NCBI GenBank assembly: GCA_028284565.1
Contig: JANQRM010000182.1
Location: forward strand, 1-7,638
Reading direction: 5' to 3'
Source of the DNA: Anaerolineae bacterium
Lineage (GTDB): Bacteria > Chloroflexota > Anaerolineae > Aggregatilineales > Phototrophicaceae
Length of the DNA stretch: 7,638 bases
Shown here one piece after another: positions 1 through 6,310 of this stretch. Made by a program: the position numbers and the translations under genes. The notes beneath the pieces are model-generated. The model saw nothing but the letters and a program-made list of their open reading frames with translations, did not search any database and had not been told where the DNA came from. Within the stretch, counting starts at the first letter, position 1. Each line of letters begins with the position of its first letter.

Positions 1-1197
1 CATTACGCCGAAGATGGCTATGCGGTGTCGCCTGTATTTGGGGCATCATGGAGTCTCAAGCGAATGGAATCGCTCCTGCAAAACAGCCCGAATACGGAAG
101 ATTATTTGCCGAATGGGGTGTCTCCACAGGTAGGACAGGTGGTGCAACTTAAGGGACTTGCCAAGACTTTCCGTGCGGTGGCTGAGGGCGGTGCAGATGC
201 CTTTTATCAGGGTGAGATTGCAGATGCAATTGTGGAGACGGTGCAAGCGCAGGGCGGGACACTCACTCATGATGATTTAGAGTTACACACTTCGACATGG
301 GGCGAACCAATTGGTACAGATTATCGGGGAATCACCGTCCTCGAACATGCGCCGAATGGACAGGGCATTACTGCGCTCATTGCGATGAATATCGCCAAAG
401 CATGGGATTTAGCCTCCATGCCAGCCGATTCACCAGAACGTCTGCATCTGATGGTGGAAGCGATGCGTCTCGCTTTTGCGGATGCGCGTCAATATATCGC
501 TGACCCCGACAAGGTGGACATTCCCATCAACGGCTTGCTGAGTGAATCCTATGCACAAGAACGCCGGCAACTTATCTCGGAAGAGCGTGCCATGCAACCG
601 CCATCCTTTGGTCGTCCGCCCATGAGTTCGGACACGATTTATCTCTGTGTGGTGGATGGCAAGGGCAATGCCTGCTCATTCATCAATAGCCTGTATATGG
701 GTTTTGGCAGTGGGATTGTCGCTCAAGGCACTGGAGTCTTTTTGCAGAATCGAGGCGCGAATTTCGTCCTTGACCCAGAGCATCCCAACGCCCTTGTAGG
801 TGGCAAGCGCCCCTACCATACGATCATCCCCGGCATGGCACTCAAAGATGATAACTTGTGGGCAACATTTGGCGTGATGGGGGGCTTTATGCAACCGCAG
901 GGACATTTTCAAGTGATGAGTGCGATGATTGACGATGACCTCAATCCCCAAGAAGCTCTGGACCGTCCGCGCTGGTGCATGTTGGCAGGGACAGGCGACA
1001 GCACCCTCGCATTAGAAGAAGGCATTCCAGTTAAGACGATGGCGCGTCTTGCTCAAATGGGACACAAGGTTCAGCCGATTTCGGGTCAAGCCCGGGGTGT
1101 CTTTGGGGCAGGCCAGATTATCCATCGGGATGCTGAAACAGGCGTGCTTTATGGCGGGAGTGAACCGCGTAAAGACGGGCTGGTCGCTGGGTTTTAG
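1..1197 (+). CDS. ggt: gamma-glutamyltranspeptidase (gamma-glutamyltransferase), 5'-truncated by window edge
   Basis: This is an N-terminal-nucleophile hydrolase that cleaves gamma-glutamyl bonds (for example in glutathione) and transfers or hydrolyses the glutamyl group. The frame is open from base 1, so the true start lies upstream. About 398 codons are visible; the family is usually 520-580 aa, so roughly the first quarter is missing. The proenzyme self-cleaves before a Thr. Here the matching motif is DTIYLCVVD, with the Thr codon at 634-636, and the DT.Y form fits the YwrD-like branch better than the E. coli TTH form. Other family marks are FGSGIVAQGTGVFLQNRG, GGKRPYHTIIPGM, the GVMGG oxyanion-hole region (Gly pair at 880-885) and QPQGHFQV followed by the DRPRW end. 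Large-subunit motifs (AFYQGEIA, YRGITVLEHAPNGQG, ADPDK) are intact. Whether it has a signal peptide cannot be seen. Its TAG stop overlaps the stop of the convergent OsmC gene. Confidence 0.93.
   Translation, partial: HYAEDGYAVSPVFGASWSLKRMESLLQNSPNTEDYLPNGVSPQVGQVVQLKGLAKTFRAVAEGGADAFYQGEIADAIVETVQAQGGTLTHDDLELHTSTWGEPIGTDYRGITVLEHAPNGQGITALIAMNIAKAWDLASMPADSPERLHLMVEAMRLAFADARQYIADPDKVDIPINGLLSESYAQERRQLISEERAMQPPSFGRPPMSSDTIYLCVVDGKGNACSFINSLYMGFGSGIVAQGTGVFLQNRGANFVLDPEHPNALVGGKRPYHTIIPGMALKDDNLWATFGVMGGFMQPQGHFQVMSAMIDDDLNPQEALDRPRWCMLAGTGDSTLALEEGIPVKTMARLAQMGHKVQPISGQARGVFGAGQIIHRDAETGVLYGGSEPRKDGLVAGF
69..85. repeat. 17-nt direct repeat copy 1
   Basis: ATCGCTCCTGCAAAACA occurs here inside the transpeptidase gene and again, same orientation, at 4083-4099 in the frameshifted 3' end of the cassette gene. 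By a uniform-base estimate a 17-nt exact repeat in a window of this size has a chance of well under 1 in 100. Confidence 0.4.
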
Positions 1198-1616
1198 GAC
1201 GAAATAGCCTTTGGCGAGACCAACTGCACATGGATGCCTTTGCGAAGCGTATTTTGCACCTCTGCTACTGTGTCCGTATGTTGAATTAAATCCAATATGT
1301 CAGCTTCACTTGCATCCGCTTCAACTGTTGCGGTATAGGTGACATTCTCGGCAATGCTCCCTGCTTTAGGCGCAAATTCACCTTGCACTTGTACTTTGAC
1401 TCTTGCCACGTGAATATTGCGCTGTTTGGCTTCGCGGTAAATGTCATTGCAATAACAGGTCGCCAATGCCAAGAACAACAACTCCCCACCATTCGCACTT
1501 GAAACGAGTCCTTCTGTTTTGGGAAGAATAGTAATGGAATGACTTTTTCCGTTGGTCGTTAAGGTCACGTGATTGTTATCCGCATGATTGGTCACTTCAG
1601 CTTGGATACGAATCAT
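1194..1616 (-). CDS. OsmC/Ohr-superfamily protein
   Basis: The 140-aa product has the OsmC fold signature: an N-terminal beta region, then GGELLFLALATCYCNDIYREAK (residues 43-64), a central helix with the first conserved Cys, and a C-terminal EVQNTLRKG stretch. OsmC/Ohr proteins are usually cytoplasmic thiol-dependent peroxidases that use two Cys residues. Here the first region carries a C54-x-C56 pair. At the second site, where families usually read C-P-x-S-N-x-L, the sequence is A118-E119-V-Q-N-T-L. The usual resolving or peroxidatic partner is therefore absent, and peroxidase activity should not be assumed. The ATG at 1614-1616 is preceded by a strong AGGGGG ribosome site about 8 nt upstream, which supports this start. 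The gene is convergent with the transpeptidase (4-nt overlap of stops) and divergent from the cyclotransferase gene. Confidence 0.85.
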   Translation of the reverse strand: MIRIQAEVTNHADNNHVTLTTNGKSHSITILPKTEGLVSSANGGELLFLALATCYCNDIYREAKQRNIHVARVKVQVQGEFAPKAGSIAENVTYTATVEADASEADILDLIQHTDTVAEVQNTLRKGIHVQLVSPKAISS

Positions 1617-1733
1617 GAATTATTCCCCCTAGTCAATGGATACGACAATTTTCCGCCAATCACATCCTGAATACAAATACAGACAAGACATTTTCAATAT
1701 CTTCGGGGTAAGATAGGAGCTGTTTTGCACACT

Positions 1734-1739
1734 GAAGGA
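1734..1739 (+). promoter_or_regulatory. Ribosome binding site selecting the ATG at 1746
   Basis: GAAGGA lies 6 nt before ATG 1746. A TTG at 1725 in the same frame also has an AGGAGC upstream (1715-1720), but only 4 nt away. Starting at 1746 places the KK-hydrophobic signal peptide exactly at the N terminus, so ATG 1746 is preferred. Confidence 0.6.
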
Positions 1740-1745
1740 TTCGCT

Positions 1746-2528
1746 ATGAAAAAGTTGCTCATTGTATTCATTCTGTTGTTATTGACACTCCCCCTCAGCG
1801 CACAGGACGACCCGATGCCGGTTTTCGTGCCAGAGGTGATTAATACCTACGACCATGACAACCAAGCCTTTACACAGGGCTTGCTCTATCACAACGGCTT
1901 CCTCTATGAAAGCACTGGACGACTCGGACAGTCTAGCTTGCGACAAGTGGACCCCTTAACAGGTGAAGTCCTCAAAATCGTTGCATTAGATGATATATAT
2001 TTTGCTGAAGGCTTAGAACTTGTCGGCGATCAACTGATTCAACTCACATGGACAGCCGGCGAAGCCTTTGTTTATGATGTGGACACATTTGAGTTGATCG
2101 ATACCTACACCTATGAAGGTCAGGGTTGGGGTTTATGTCTCGATGGGGATTATCTCTATATGGGCGATGGCACGTCTTACTTGTCTATTCGAGAAGCGGA
2201 TACCTTCGACCTCATCTTCCGCGGATTAGTAACCTTTCAAGGCAATCCCCTTAATGCGGGCTTGCTCAACGAACTCGAATGTGTGGGCGACATCATCTAT
2301 GCCAATGCCTGGCAAACTCAAGTGATACTGATGCTGGATAAAACGGACGGGCGTGTGATTGGGGTAATTGATACGACAGGCATCCTCACCCAAGAGGAAT
2401 ACGATGCGCTGGATGGCAGTAGCGTCCTCAATGGCATCGCTTATAATCCCGAAACAGAGACCTTTTTCATCACAGGCAAAAATTGGAACAAGCTATTTGA
2501 GGTGCGCTTCGTCCCGCGTGACGGCTAA
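1746..2528 (+). CDS. Secreted glutaminyl-peptide cyclotransferase (glutamine cyclotransferase family)
   Basis: The 260-aa product converts N-terminal glutamine of peptides or proteins to pyroglutamate. It belongs to the plant/bacterial-type five-bladed beta-propeller family (the papaya QC type, Pfam Glu_cyclase_2), not the zinc-dependent animal type. Residues 1-19 (MKKLLIVFILLLLTLPLSA) form a Sec signal peptide with likely signal peptidase I cleavage before Q20. There is no lipobox Cys, so the enzyme is probably exported and soluble. Propeller motifs in order are YDHDNQAFTQGL (35-46), YESTGRLGQSSLR (54-66), YFAEGLE (85-91), QLTW (99-102), GQGWGL (125-130), DGTSYL (141-146), LNELE (174-178), YANAW (185-189), VLNGIAY (227-233) and FITGKNWNKLFEVRF (241-255). 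All are well conserved and the length is typical. An upstream in-frame TTG would add seven residues before the signal peptide and is less likely. The gene converges on the small gene at 2533 with a 4-nt gap. Confidence 0.92.
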   Translation: MKKLLIVFILLLLTLPLSAQDDPMPVFVPEVINTYDHDNQAFTQGLLYHNGFLYESTGRLGQSSLRQVDPLTGEVLKIVALDDIYFAEGLELVGDQLIQLTWTAGEAFVYDVDTFELIDTYTYEGQGWGLCLDGDYLYMGDGTSYLSIREADTFDLIFRGLVTFQGNPLNAGLLNELECVGDIIYANAWQTQVILMLDKTDGRVIGVIDTTGILTQEEYDALDGSSVLNGIAYNPETETFFITGKNWNKLFEVRFVPRDG

Positions 2529-2532
2529 AGGT

Positions 2533-2916
2533 TTAACTGTTTTTGGACGTGCGATGTGATGCTAAATAGGCTCGTGCGTCTTCCATAGATGATTCAAGAT
2601 GCAATGCCTCACCCATATCAGGCTTAATGCTTTTCATCATCTTTACCATGACTTGAATAAAGAAATTGGCTCCTACCAGCACCGTTAAGCCCAGTTGCGG
2701 ATGATCCATATATTTTATTTTGGTCAGATGTGGCAATGCACCTTTGGGTATCGAACCGGACTCTCGCAAGTCGACAATTTGGTCGAGGATGATGGTCGAT
2801 TCATCCAAAATTCGACTTGCTTCATCATTGCTTAGATAAAACTCATCCCACGTCCAATCACCTTGATAGATCATTCGGAATGTCTGTTCATCATCACGTA
2901 CCACTTGAATCGGCAT
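2533..2916 (-). CDS. Small SpoIIAA/STAS-like hypothetical protein
   Basis: The 127-aa product has no recognised function. The start is taken at the ATG whose complement is 2914-2916, because it has a GA-rich ribosome site (complement of 2925-2930) 8 nt upstream. A longer frame reaching 3042 would run into the end of the oxidoreductase gene, and its extra residues look non-coding. The product begins with a beta hairpin (MPIQVVRDDEQTFRMIYQGD), then WTWDEF and a helix, a strand IILDQIVDLRES (42-53), a helix, a strand LTVLVGANFFIQ (77-88), a helix and a short C-terminal helix (MEDARAYLASH). This alternating order, with a conserved Asp after a buried strand, resembles SpoIIAA-like/STAS-fold proteins, which are common in Chloroflexota and related groups. 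No catalytic motif or phosphorylatable Ser of classical anti-sigma antagonists can be assigned. It lies 67 nt downstream of the oxidoreductase on the same strand. Confidence 0.75.
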   Translation of the reverse strand: MPIQVVRDDEQTFRMIYQGDWTWDEFYLSNDEASRILDESTIILDQIVDLRESGSIPKGALPHLTKIKYMDHPQLGLTVLVGANFFIQVMVKMMKSIKPDMGEALHLESSMEDARAYLASHRTSKNS

Positions 2917-2946
2917 GTTGGTATCCCTCTTACTCCTATAAAGGTA

Positions 2947-2952
2947 ATTATA
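2947..2952 (-). promoter_or_regulatory. Candidate -10 element ahead of the SpoIIAA-like gene
   Basis: The minus strand reads TATAAT here, a perfect sigma-70-type -10 box, 31 nt before the ATG of the small gene. No good -35 box is seen at 16-18 nt. The box lies in a perfect inverted repeat, CCTATAA (2935-2941) and TTATAGG (2948-2954) with a 6-nt loop. Its proximal arm overlaps an AGGAG sequence. The gene may therefore have its own promoter besides readthrough from the oxidoreductase. A chance match in AT-rich intergenic DNA is possible. Confidence 0.35.
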
Positions 2953-2983
2953 GGGAATGTTATGATGGCATATGGTTAAGAAC

Positions 2984-3988
2984 TCAAAAGTGCACCACCA
3001 CCTTGCCTTTGGATTGTCCGCTGTGCAAGTATTCCACGGCATCGACTACCGAATCCACGCCTGTGAATTCCGTGGGGTCAACTTGGATATCGAGTTCGCC
3101 TGCTTGAATATGCCCAATTAATTTTGGCACATACTCCGGCATGTACTCCAACCAATGATTGAGGAACATGCTCCGTATGGAAGCGGATTTGGGGAGCAAT
3201 TGCATGGTGACACGCGGTTGCGTCACGATTTCGGGACCGTCTTTGTATTCTGTGATTGCGCCAATAATCACCAGGCGTCCCCGAATCGCCAGATTCTTAA
3301 CGGCAACATCAAACATCGACCTGCCGACACTTTCATAGACCAAATCGAGCTGGTTGCGGTATTCGCTTTTGATGACCTGTACAAAGTCCTCTTTTTTGTA
3401 ATTAATCACACGGTCAACGCCCCATGACTGCAGGAGGTCGGCTTTTTCGTCTGTGCTACACGTCCCAATCACATGACAGCCTTCGAGTTTTGCTAATTGC
3501 ACCGCGTACTGTCCCGTGCCTCCAGCGGCGGCGGTGACGAGTACGGTATCGCTGGACTTCATCTCACCACAGGGATACAAGCCAAAAGCGGCGGTCAAGC
3601 CACTCAGCAAGACACTCACATAGGCAGGATTATCATCCGGCACAGGGAACACTCGACTTGCCCGATGACTCCCATATTCTCGATAGCCACTGCCCAAATT
3701 GAGTGCAATCACATGCTGTCCAGCTTGCAGGTGAGAGACATTGTCGCCAACAGCCACCACTTCTCCCAGAATATCCATGCCCAAGTCAATTGGTGGTTCT
3801 TTGCCGGGGGTATAACTGCCTGCCGTGACATTGATGTCTGTCGCATTCACACCAGCGTACAAATTCCGCACTACCACGTCATCATGTTCGGGGTCTTGCC
3901 ATGCGGTTTCTACAATCTCAGCGGCTTCTCGGAAGTTATTCGTGAATTTCGATGCAACAACTTTGCGATAACTTTGAGGATGGCTCAT
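2984..3988 (-). CDS. NADPH-dependent MDR oxidoreductase, ZADH2/PTGR3-like (quinone/enone reductase type)
   Basis: The 334-aa product belongs to the medium-chain dehydrogenase/reductase superfamily. The N-terminal GroES-like part holds YAGVNATDINVTAGSY (44-59), DLGMDILGEVVAVGDNV (68-84) and AGQHVIAL (89-96). The Rossmann part carries TAAAGGTGQYAVQLAK (152-167), then CHVIGTCSTDEK (171-182), INYKKEDF (195-202), LVYESVG (216-222) and GRLVIIGAI (237-245). The catalytic and structural zinc Cys ligands are absent, as in zinc-free quinone reductases. The stretches VLVTAAAGGTGQ, CHVIGTCS and DLVYESVG, and the KSASI..MFLNHWL block (267-280), are very close to what I recall of vertebrate ZADH2 (prostaglandin reductase 3). 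This suggests reduction of alpha,beta-unsaturated ketones with NADPH, although the natural substrate cannot be told. AAGGA about 8 nt upstream supports the start. The SpoIIAA-like gene follows 67 nt downstream. Confidence 0.88.
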   Translation of the reverse strand: MSHPQSYRKVVASKFTNNFREAAEIVETAWQDPEHDDVVVRNLYAGVNATDINVTAGSYTPGKEPPIDLGMDILGEVVAVGDNVSHLQAGQHVIALNLGSGYREYGSHRASRVFPVPDDNPAYVSVLLSGLTAAFGLYPCGEMKSSDTVLVTAAAGGTGQYAVQLAKLEGCHVIGTCSTDEKADLLQSWGVDRVINYKKEDFVQVIKSEYRNQLDLVYESVGRSMFDVAVKNLAIRGRLVIIGAITEYKDGPEIVTQPRVTMQLLPKSASIRSMFLNHWLEYMPEYVPKLIGHIQAGELDIQVDPTEFTGVDSVVDAVEYLHSGQSKGKVVVHF

Positions 3989-4030
3989 ACTACATGTCCT
4001 TTGTCGTCTACAAATATGGCTCTATTTTCA

Positions 4031-4040
4031 TCTTGTACAA
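4031..4040. repeat. 10-bp direct repeat copy 1 with palindromic core TTGTACAA
   Basis: TCTTGTACAA occurs here, 42 nt upstream of the oxidoreductase start, and again at 6512-6521 at the start of the ABC ATPase gene. The two copies bracket the AT-rich cassette. They could be an insertion footprint, two copies of an operator (the core is a perfect palindrome), or chance. Confidence 0.3.
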
Positions 4041-4053
4041 AATATTAGACAAA

Positions 4054-4188
4054 CTATTCTTCATCGAACAAGGGAAGCTGATATCGCTCCTGCAAAACAA
4101 TATCACCTCTCATAAATGCATCACCAGTAAAGTATTTATGCAATTCTTCTCTTGCAAAAGAATTTACATTTGTAAAATTAAGATGTTT
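4054..4188 (-). pseudogene. Frameshifted 3' continuation of the PD-(D/E)XK gene
   Basis: Forty-four open minus-strand codons followed by TAG (complement of 4054-4056) lie directly after, and slightly overlap, the end of the nuclease-like gene, one frame away. Translated, they read as normal protein: ..NSFAREELHKYFTG, then DAFMRGDIVLQERYQLPLFDEE in two stretches. The switch point is a run of five A on the coding strand (complement of 4186-4190). Adding one A, or a -1 ribosomal slip, makes DKNILILQM-stop become DKKHLNFTN.. and yields a 346-aa product instead of 309. Removing an A gives an immediate stop. Explanations are a homopolymer sequencing error, a recent inactivating indel or programmed frameshifting. 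The piece has no convincing start of its own; an internal ATG would give only 19 aa. The terminal QLPLF resembles a sliding-clamp-binding peptide. Confidence 0.55.
4083..4099. repeat. 17-nt direct repeat copy 2
   Basis: Identical to 69-85, but read here on the strand opposite to the surrounding coding frame (minus-strand codons for ..IVLQER..). The encoded peptides differ between copies, so shared protein ancestry does not explain the match. Confidence 0.4.
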
Positions 4189-5093
4189 TTATCTATTTCA
4201 ACTTGAATATGTAACTTTCCAAGTTCATCAACTATTTTTCTTAAGTAGGGTCGAACTAAAAGCCCTAGCAAACCTTTTTTGGTATCATATTCTTGCCAAA
4301 AATCCCAAACTTCAATAGCTTCACGCATAATTTCATCTTCACTAATCGAGAAATTGGTTGAAGAAGAATTTCTGAGGACTAATCCAGCTATAGAAACTCT
4401 TAATCTTTCTTTTAGAGTACGTTTTCCATACCCGTCTTCAAACCAATCATTCGCTGAAAGATCAAGAGGGATCAAATACAAGAATTGGGCATTGGTATTT
4501 AATACTTGTATTGGGCTCTCATCTTCTTGAGGATTAATGAAATCACCTTCATTTGAAAGAAACTCTAAATAAATGCCATCATCTTGTCGTACAACTCCCA
4601 CTGTCCCGAATTTACTCGTTTCGATTCCAATGTTGACTAATTCTTCAGAAATCTCTTCTAGCGATTCAGACATACGATTGCTATCTTCACCAGTAACCGC
4701 ATAAATAATTTGCGAAATCCAGTCTTTCGAATTCTTAATACCCAAGTACGATGCGATTTCTTCACCAGTACACCCTAGAAGAACTCTTGCCTGTTGAGAT
4801 GTAGAAGATTGATAACCAAAACTCCTCAACTTACATTCCAATGTCAAAAGCAACTTTTGGAGTGAATTATGCATTAGAATGTCAGGTCTAGCAGAATTAT
4901 TTATTTTTATTTCATTTTGACCAGCTAATATCCGTTTAGCTTGGGTTAATTGAATTCGTGGACCTATACTATATAGCTCAAATCCTGCTTCCCGAAAAAT
5001 TGGGCGTATTCCTGAAATTTCGTACGGGGTATTTGACCAAACAAGCCATAAAAATAGATTGAGTTGGAATAGAGGGGTATCAGATTGTATCAT
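4164..5093 (-). CDS. Putative PD-(D/E)XK nuclease-like protein of a two-gene AT-rich cassette
   Basis: I do not recognise this 309-aa protein as a named family. The best clue is RPD at 69-71, followed 15 residues after the Asp by E86-C87-K88 in a hydrophobic strand (LLLTLECKL), then SSTSQQARVLL (96-106). A D-x(14)-ExK arrangement followed by a Gln-containing helix is the usual core of the PD-(D/E)XK restriction-endonuclease-like fold, so metal-dependent DNA cleavage is a reasonable inference. The N terminus (FQLNLFLWLVWS) is a hydrophobic helix rather than a clear signal peptide. The C-terminal part (residues 200-300) is of unknown fold. The start ATG overlaps the stop of the upstream 406-aa gene as ATGA, which implies translational coupling. 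GC is far below the flanks, suggesting horizontal acquisition. The 3' end appears frameshifted; the restored protein would be 346 aa. Roles in defence, restriction or a mobile element are all possible. Confidence 0.7.
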   Translation of the reverse strand: MIQSDTPLFQLNLFLWLVWSNTPYEISGIRPIFREAGFELYSIGPRIQLTQAKRILAGQNEIKINNSARPDILMHNSLQKLLLTLECKLRSFGYQSSTSQQARVLLGCTGEEIASYLGIKNSKDWISQIIYAVTGEDSNRMSESLEEISEELVNIGIETSKFGTVGVVRQDDGIYLEFLSNEGDFINPQEDESPIQVLNTNAQFLYLIPLDLSANDWFEDGYGKRTLKERLRVSIAGLVLRNSSSTNFSISEDEIMREAIEVWDFWQEYDTKKGLLGLLVRPYLRKIVDELGKLHIQVEIDKNILILQM

Positions 5094-6310
5094 ATTTTAC
5101 CTAGTAGAGCATTAATAATTATCTTATCATAAAGCTCATCTCCAACATATACTGCCAGTTTAGGATGTAGAAATCTTTGAATATTGCTCAAAAAGCGGTG
5201 AACTGTATTACCACAAGTACCTTGAGGCAATATCAAAATAAATTTCTCAAGTGATAAATCCAGATAGATTTTTTGCCAAAGGTGAGAATCCAATCCATAC
5301 ACATGAAATCTTGAATTACTAACTTGTATAGGATTTCCCCATAATCCAAAATCTTTATTGCTGTTTTCGAAAACTTGACTGACAAAATTCTGAAACACCG
5401 GTAATTCTAAAGCGGTGTCAAACTTAAATACGATTGGAAAGCCAGTTAACGAAATTCTTTGTACATTATTTTCATCATTAACATTTGCTCCAAACCAAAC
5501 TTTTTTCTCGATATATTCAGTTACTTTTTGATATACATCCAATACCCATGAGATTTGACTTCGCAAACCCCTGAAATTTTGCGATCTGTTTGTAACTTTT
5601 CCACCTGACCAAAAATCATTTCCCCCCCTTTCTTCATCAGGTATACGTAGCATCATCATCGAGTAAAAATCTGGGAATATATCCTGTAGTTGTTGTAATT
5701 TCTGCTGAATTTTAAATACATACGTTCCTATTTCAAAGCTTGACCCTTTTCCTTCTTCAAGCCTTTTGGTCTCATCGTCATTTTCACTTAAATTATCATC
5801 AATAGTATTTGTATCATCCCAATATCCGTAATCGAACTTATCAATATGGTTAAATTTGAATTTAACGAATCTATCTTCGTATTGTCCTTTTATTACACCT
5901 TCCCATACCTGATTAAGGAAAATACCAGATAGCCATACAAAATCAATTAGGGAGTTTGAACGTACTTTATTGTTAATATGTTTTTCACTTATCTTGGATT
6001 TCAATATTGAATGAACAACGAAATGTCTAGATGACATAATCTCAACAAAACCGAATTCTAGCCCTGCGATATCAACACGTGCGAAGTCGTTCTCTATAGG
6101 TGTGATTGTCCAATTATCATCCTGCAACACATTTTGTAAAAGGTTTATATCCTGTGTATATTCTGTCTCTGTTTCTAACATAAATGATTTAATTAAACCG
6201 GCATCGTCTTTGATTCTAAAACTTGAAATCTCCTCGCTACGATTGTAAGCGTACCTGTCCAGAAAGTTGAAAGCTTGTTCCTTTGTTTCTATGGTGTCGA
6301 GAGAAGACAT
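5090..6310 (-). CDS. Unrecognised 406-aa protein, upstream partner of the nuclease-like gene
   Basis: I cannot assign a function. The protein seems to have two parts joined by an acidic, low-complexity linker (about residues 164-190, rich in D, N, E and T). The N-terminal part (1-160) has mixed alpha/beta character, with FGFVEIMSSRHFVVHSIL (86-103) and an aromatic-rich stretch LIDFVWLSGIFLNQVWEGVI (121-140). The C-terminal part has SLTGFPIVFKF (287-297) and then HLWQKIYLDLSLEKFILILP (343-362), GTCGNT (364-369) and HPKLAVYVGDELYDKI (382-397), which looks like a compact beta-alpha-beta domain. No P-loop, HNH, HTH, signal peptide or convincing membrane helix is visible. An AAGGA ribosome site about 8-9 nt before the ATG (complement of 6308-6310) supports the start. 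It is the first gene of the coupled pair and is as AT-rich as its partner. It could be a sensor or regulator of the nuclease, but that is inference. Confidence 0.75.
   Translation of the reverse strand: MSSLDTIETKEQAFNFLDRYAYNRSEEISSFRIKDDAGLIKSFMLETETEYTQDINLLQNVLQDDNWTITPIENDFARVDIAGLEFGFVEIMSSRHFVVHSILKSKISEKHINNKVRSNSLIDFVWLSGIFLNQVWEGVIKGQYEDRFVKFKFNHIDKFDYGYWDDTNTIDDNLSENDDETKRLEEGKGSSFEIGTYVFKIQQKLQQLQDIFPDFYSMMMLRIPDEERGGNDFWSGGKVTNRSQNFRGLRSQISWVLDVYQKVTEYIEKKVWFGANVNDENNVQRISLTGFPIVFKFDTALELPVFQNFVSQVFENSNKDFGLWGNPIQVSNSRFHVYGLDSHLWQKIYLDLSLEKFILILPQGTCGNTVHRFLSNIQRFLHPKLAVYVGDELYDKIIINALLGKI

Noticed and set aside
1725..1745. TTG start for the cyclotransferase
   Set aside because: It would put seven residues ahead of a textbook signal peptide; ATG 1746 has a better spaced ribosome site.
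1617..1745. Specific sigma-70 promoters for the divergent OsmC and cyclotransferase genes
   Set aside because: Several weak matches such as TAAGAT at 1709-1714, but none with a matching -35 box; a promoter is expected but cannot be placed.
2917..3042. Longer N terminus for the SpoIIAA-like protein
   Set aside because: The extra 42 residues overlap the end of the oxidoreductase gene and include translated intergenic DNA; the internal ATG has a good ribosome site.
3497..4048. A 183-codon plus-strand open frame opposite the oxidoreductase
   Set aside because: It lies antisense to a gene with clear MDR motifs; its translation is rich in His, Ser and Cys and lacks domain character.
4054..4110. 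Independent small gene MRGDIVLQERYQLPLFDEE
   Set aside because: Only 19 codons, and it is explained better as the frameshifted tail of the nuclease-like gene.
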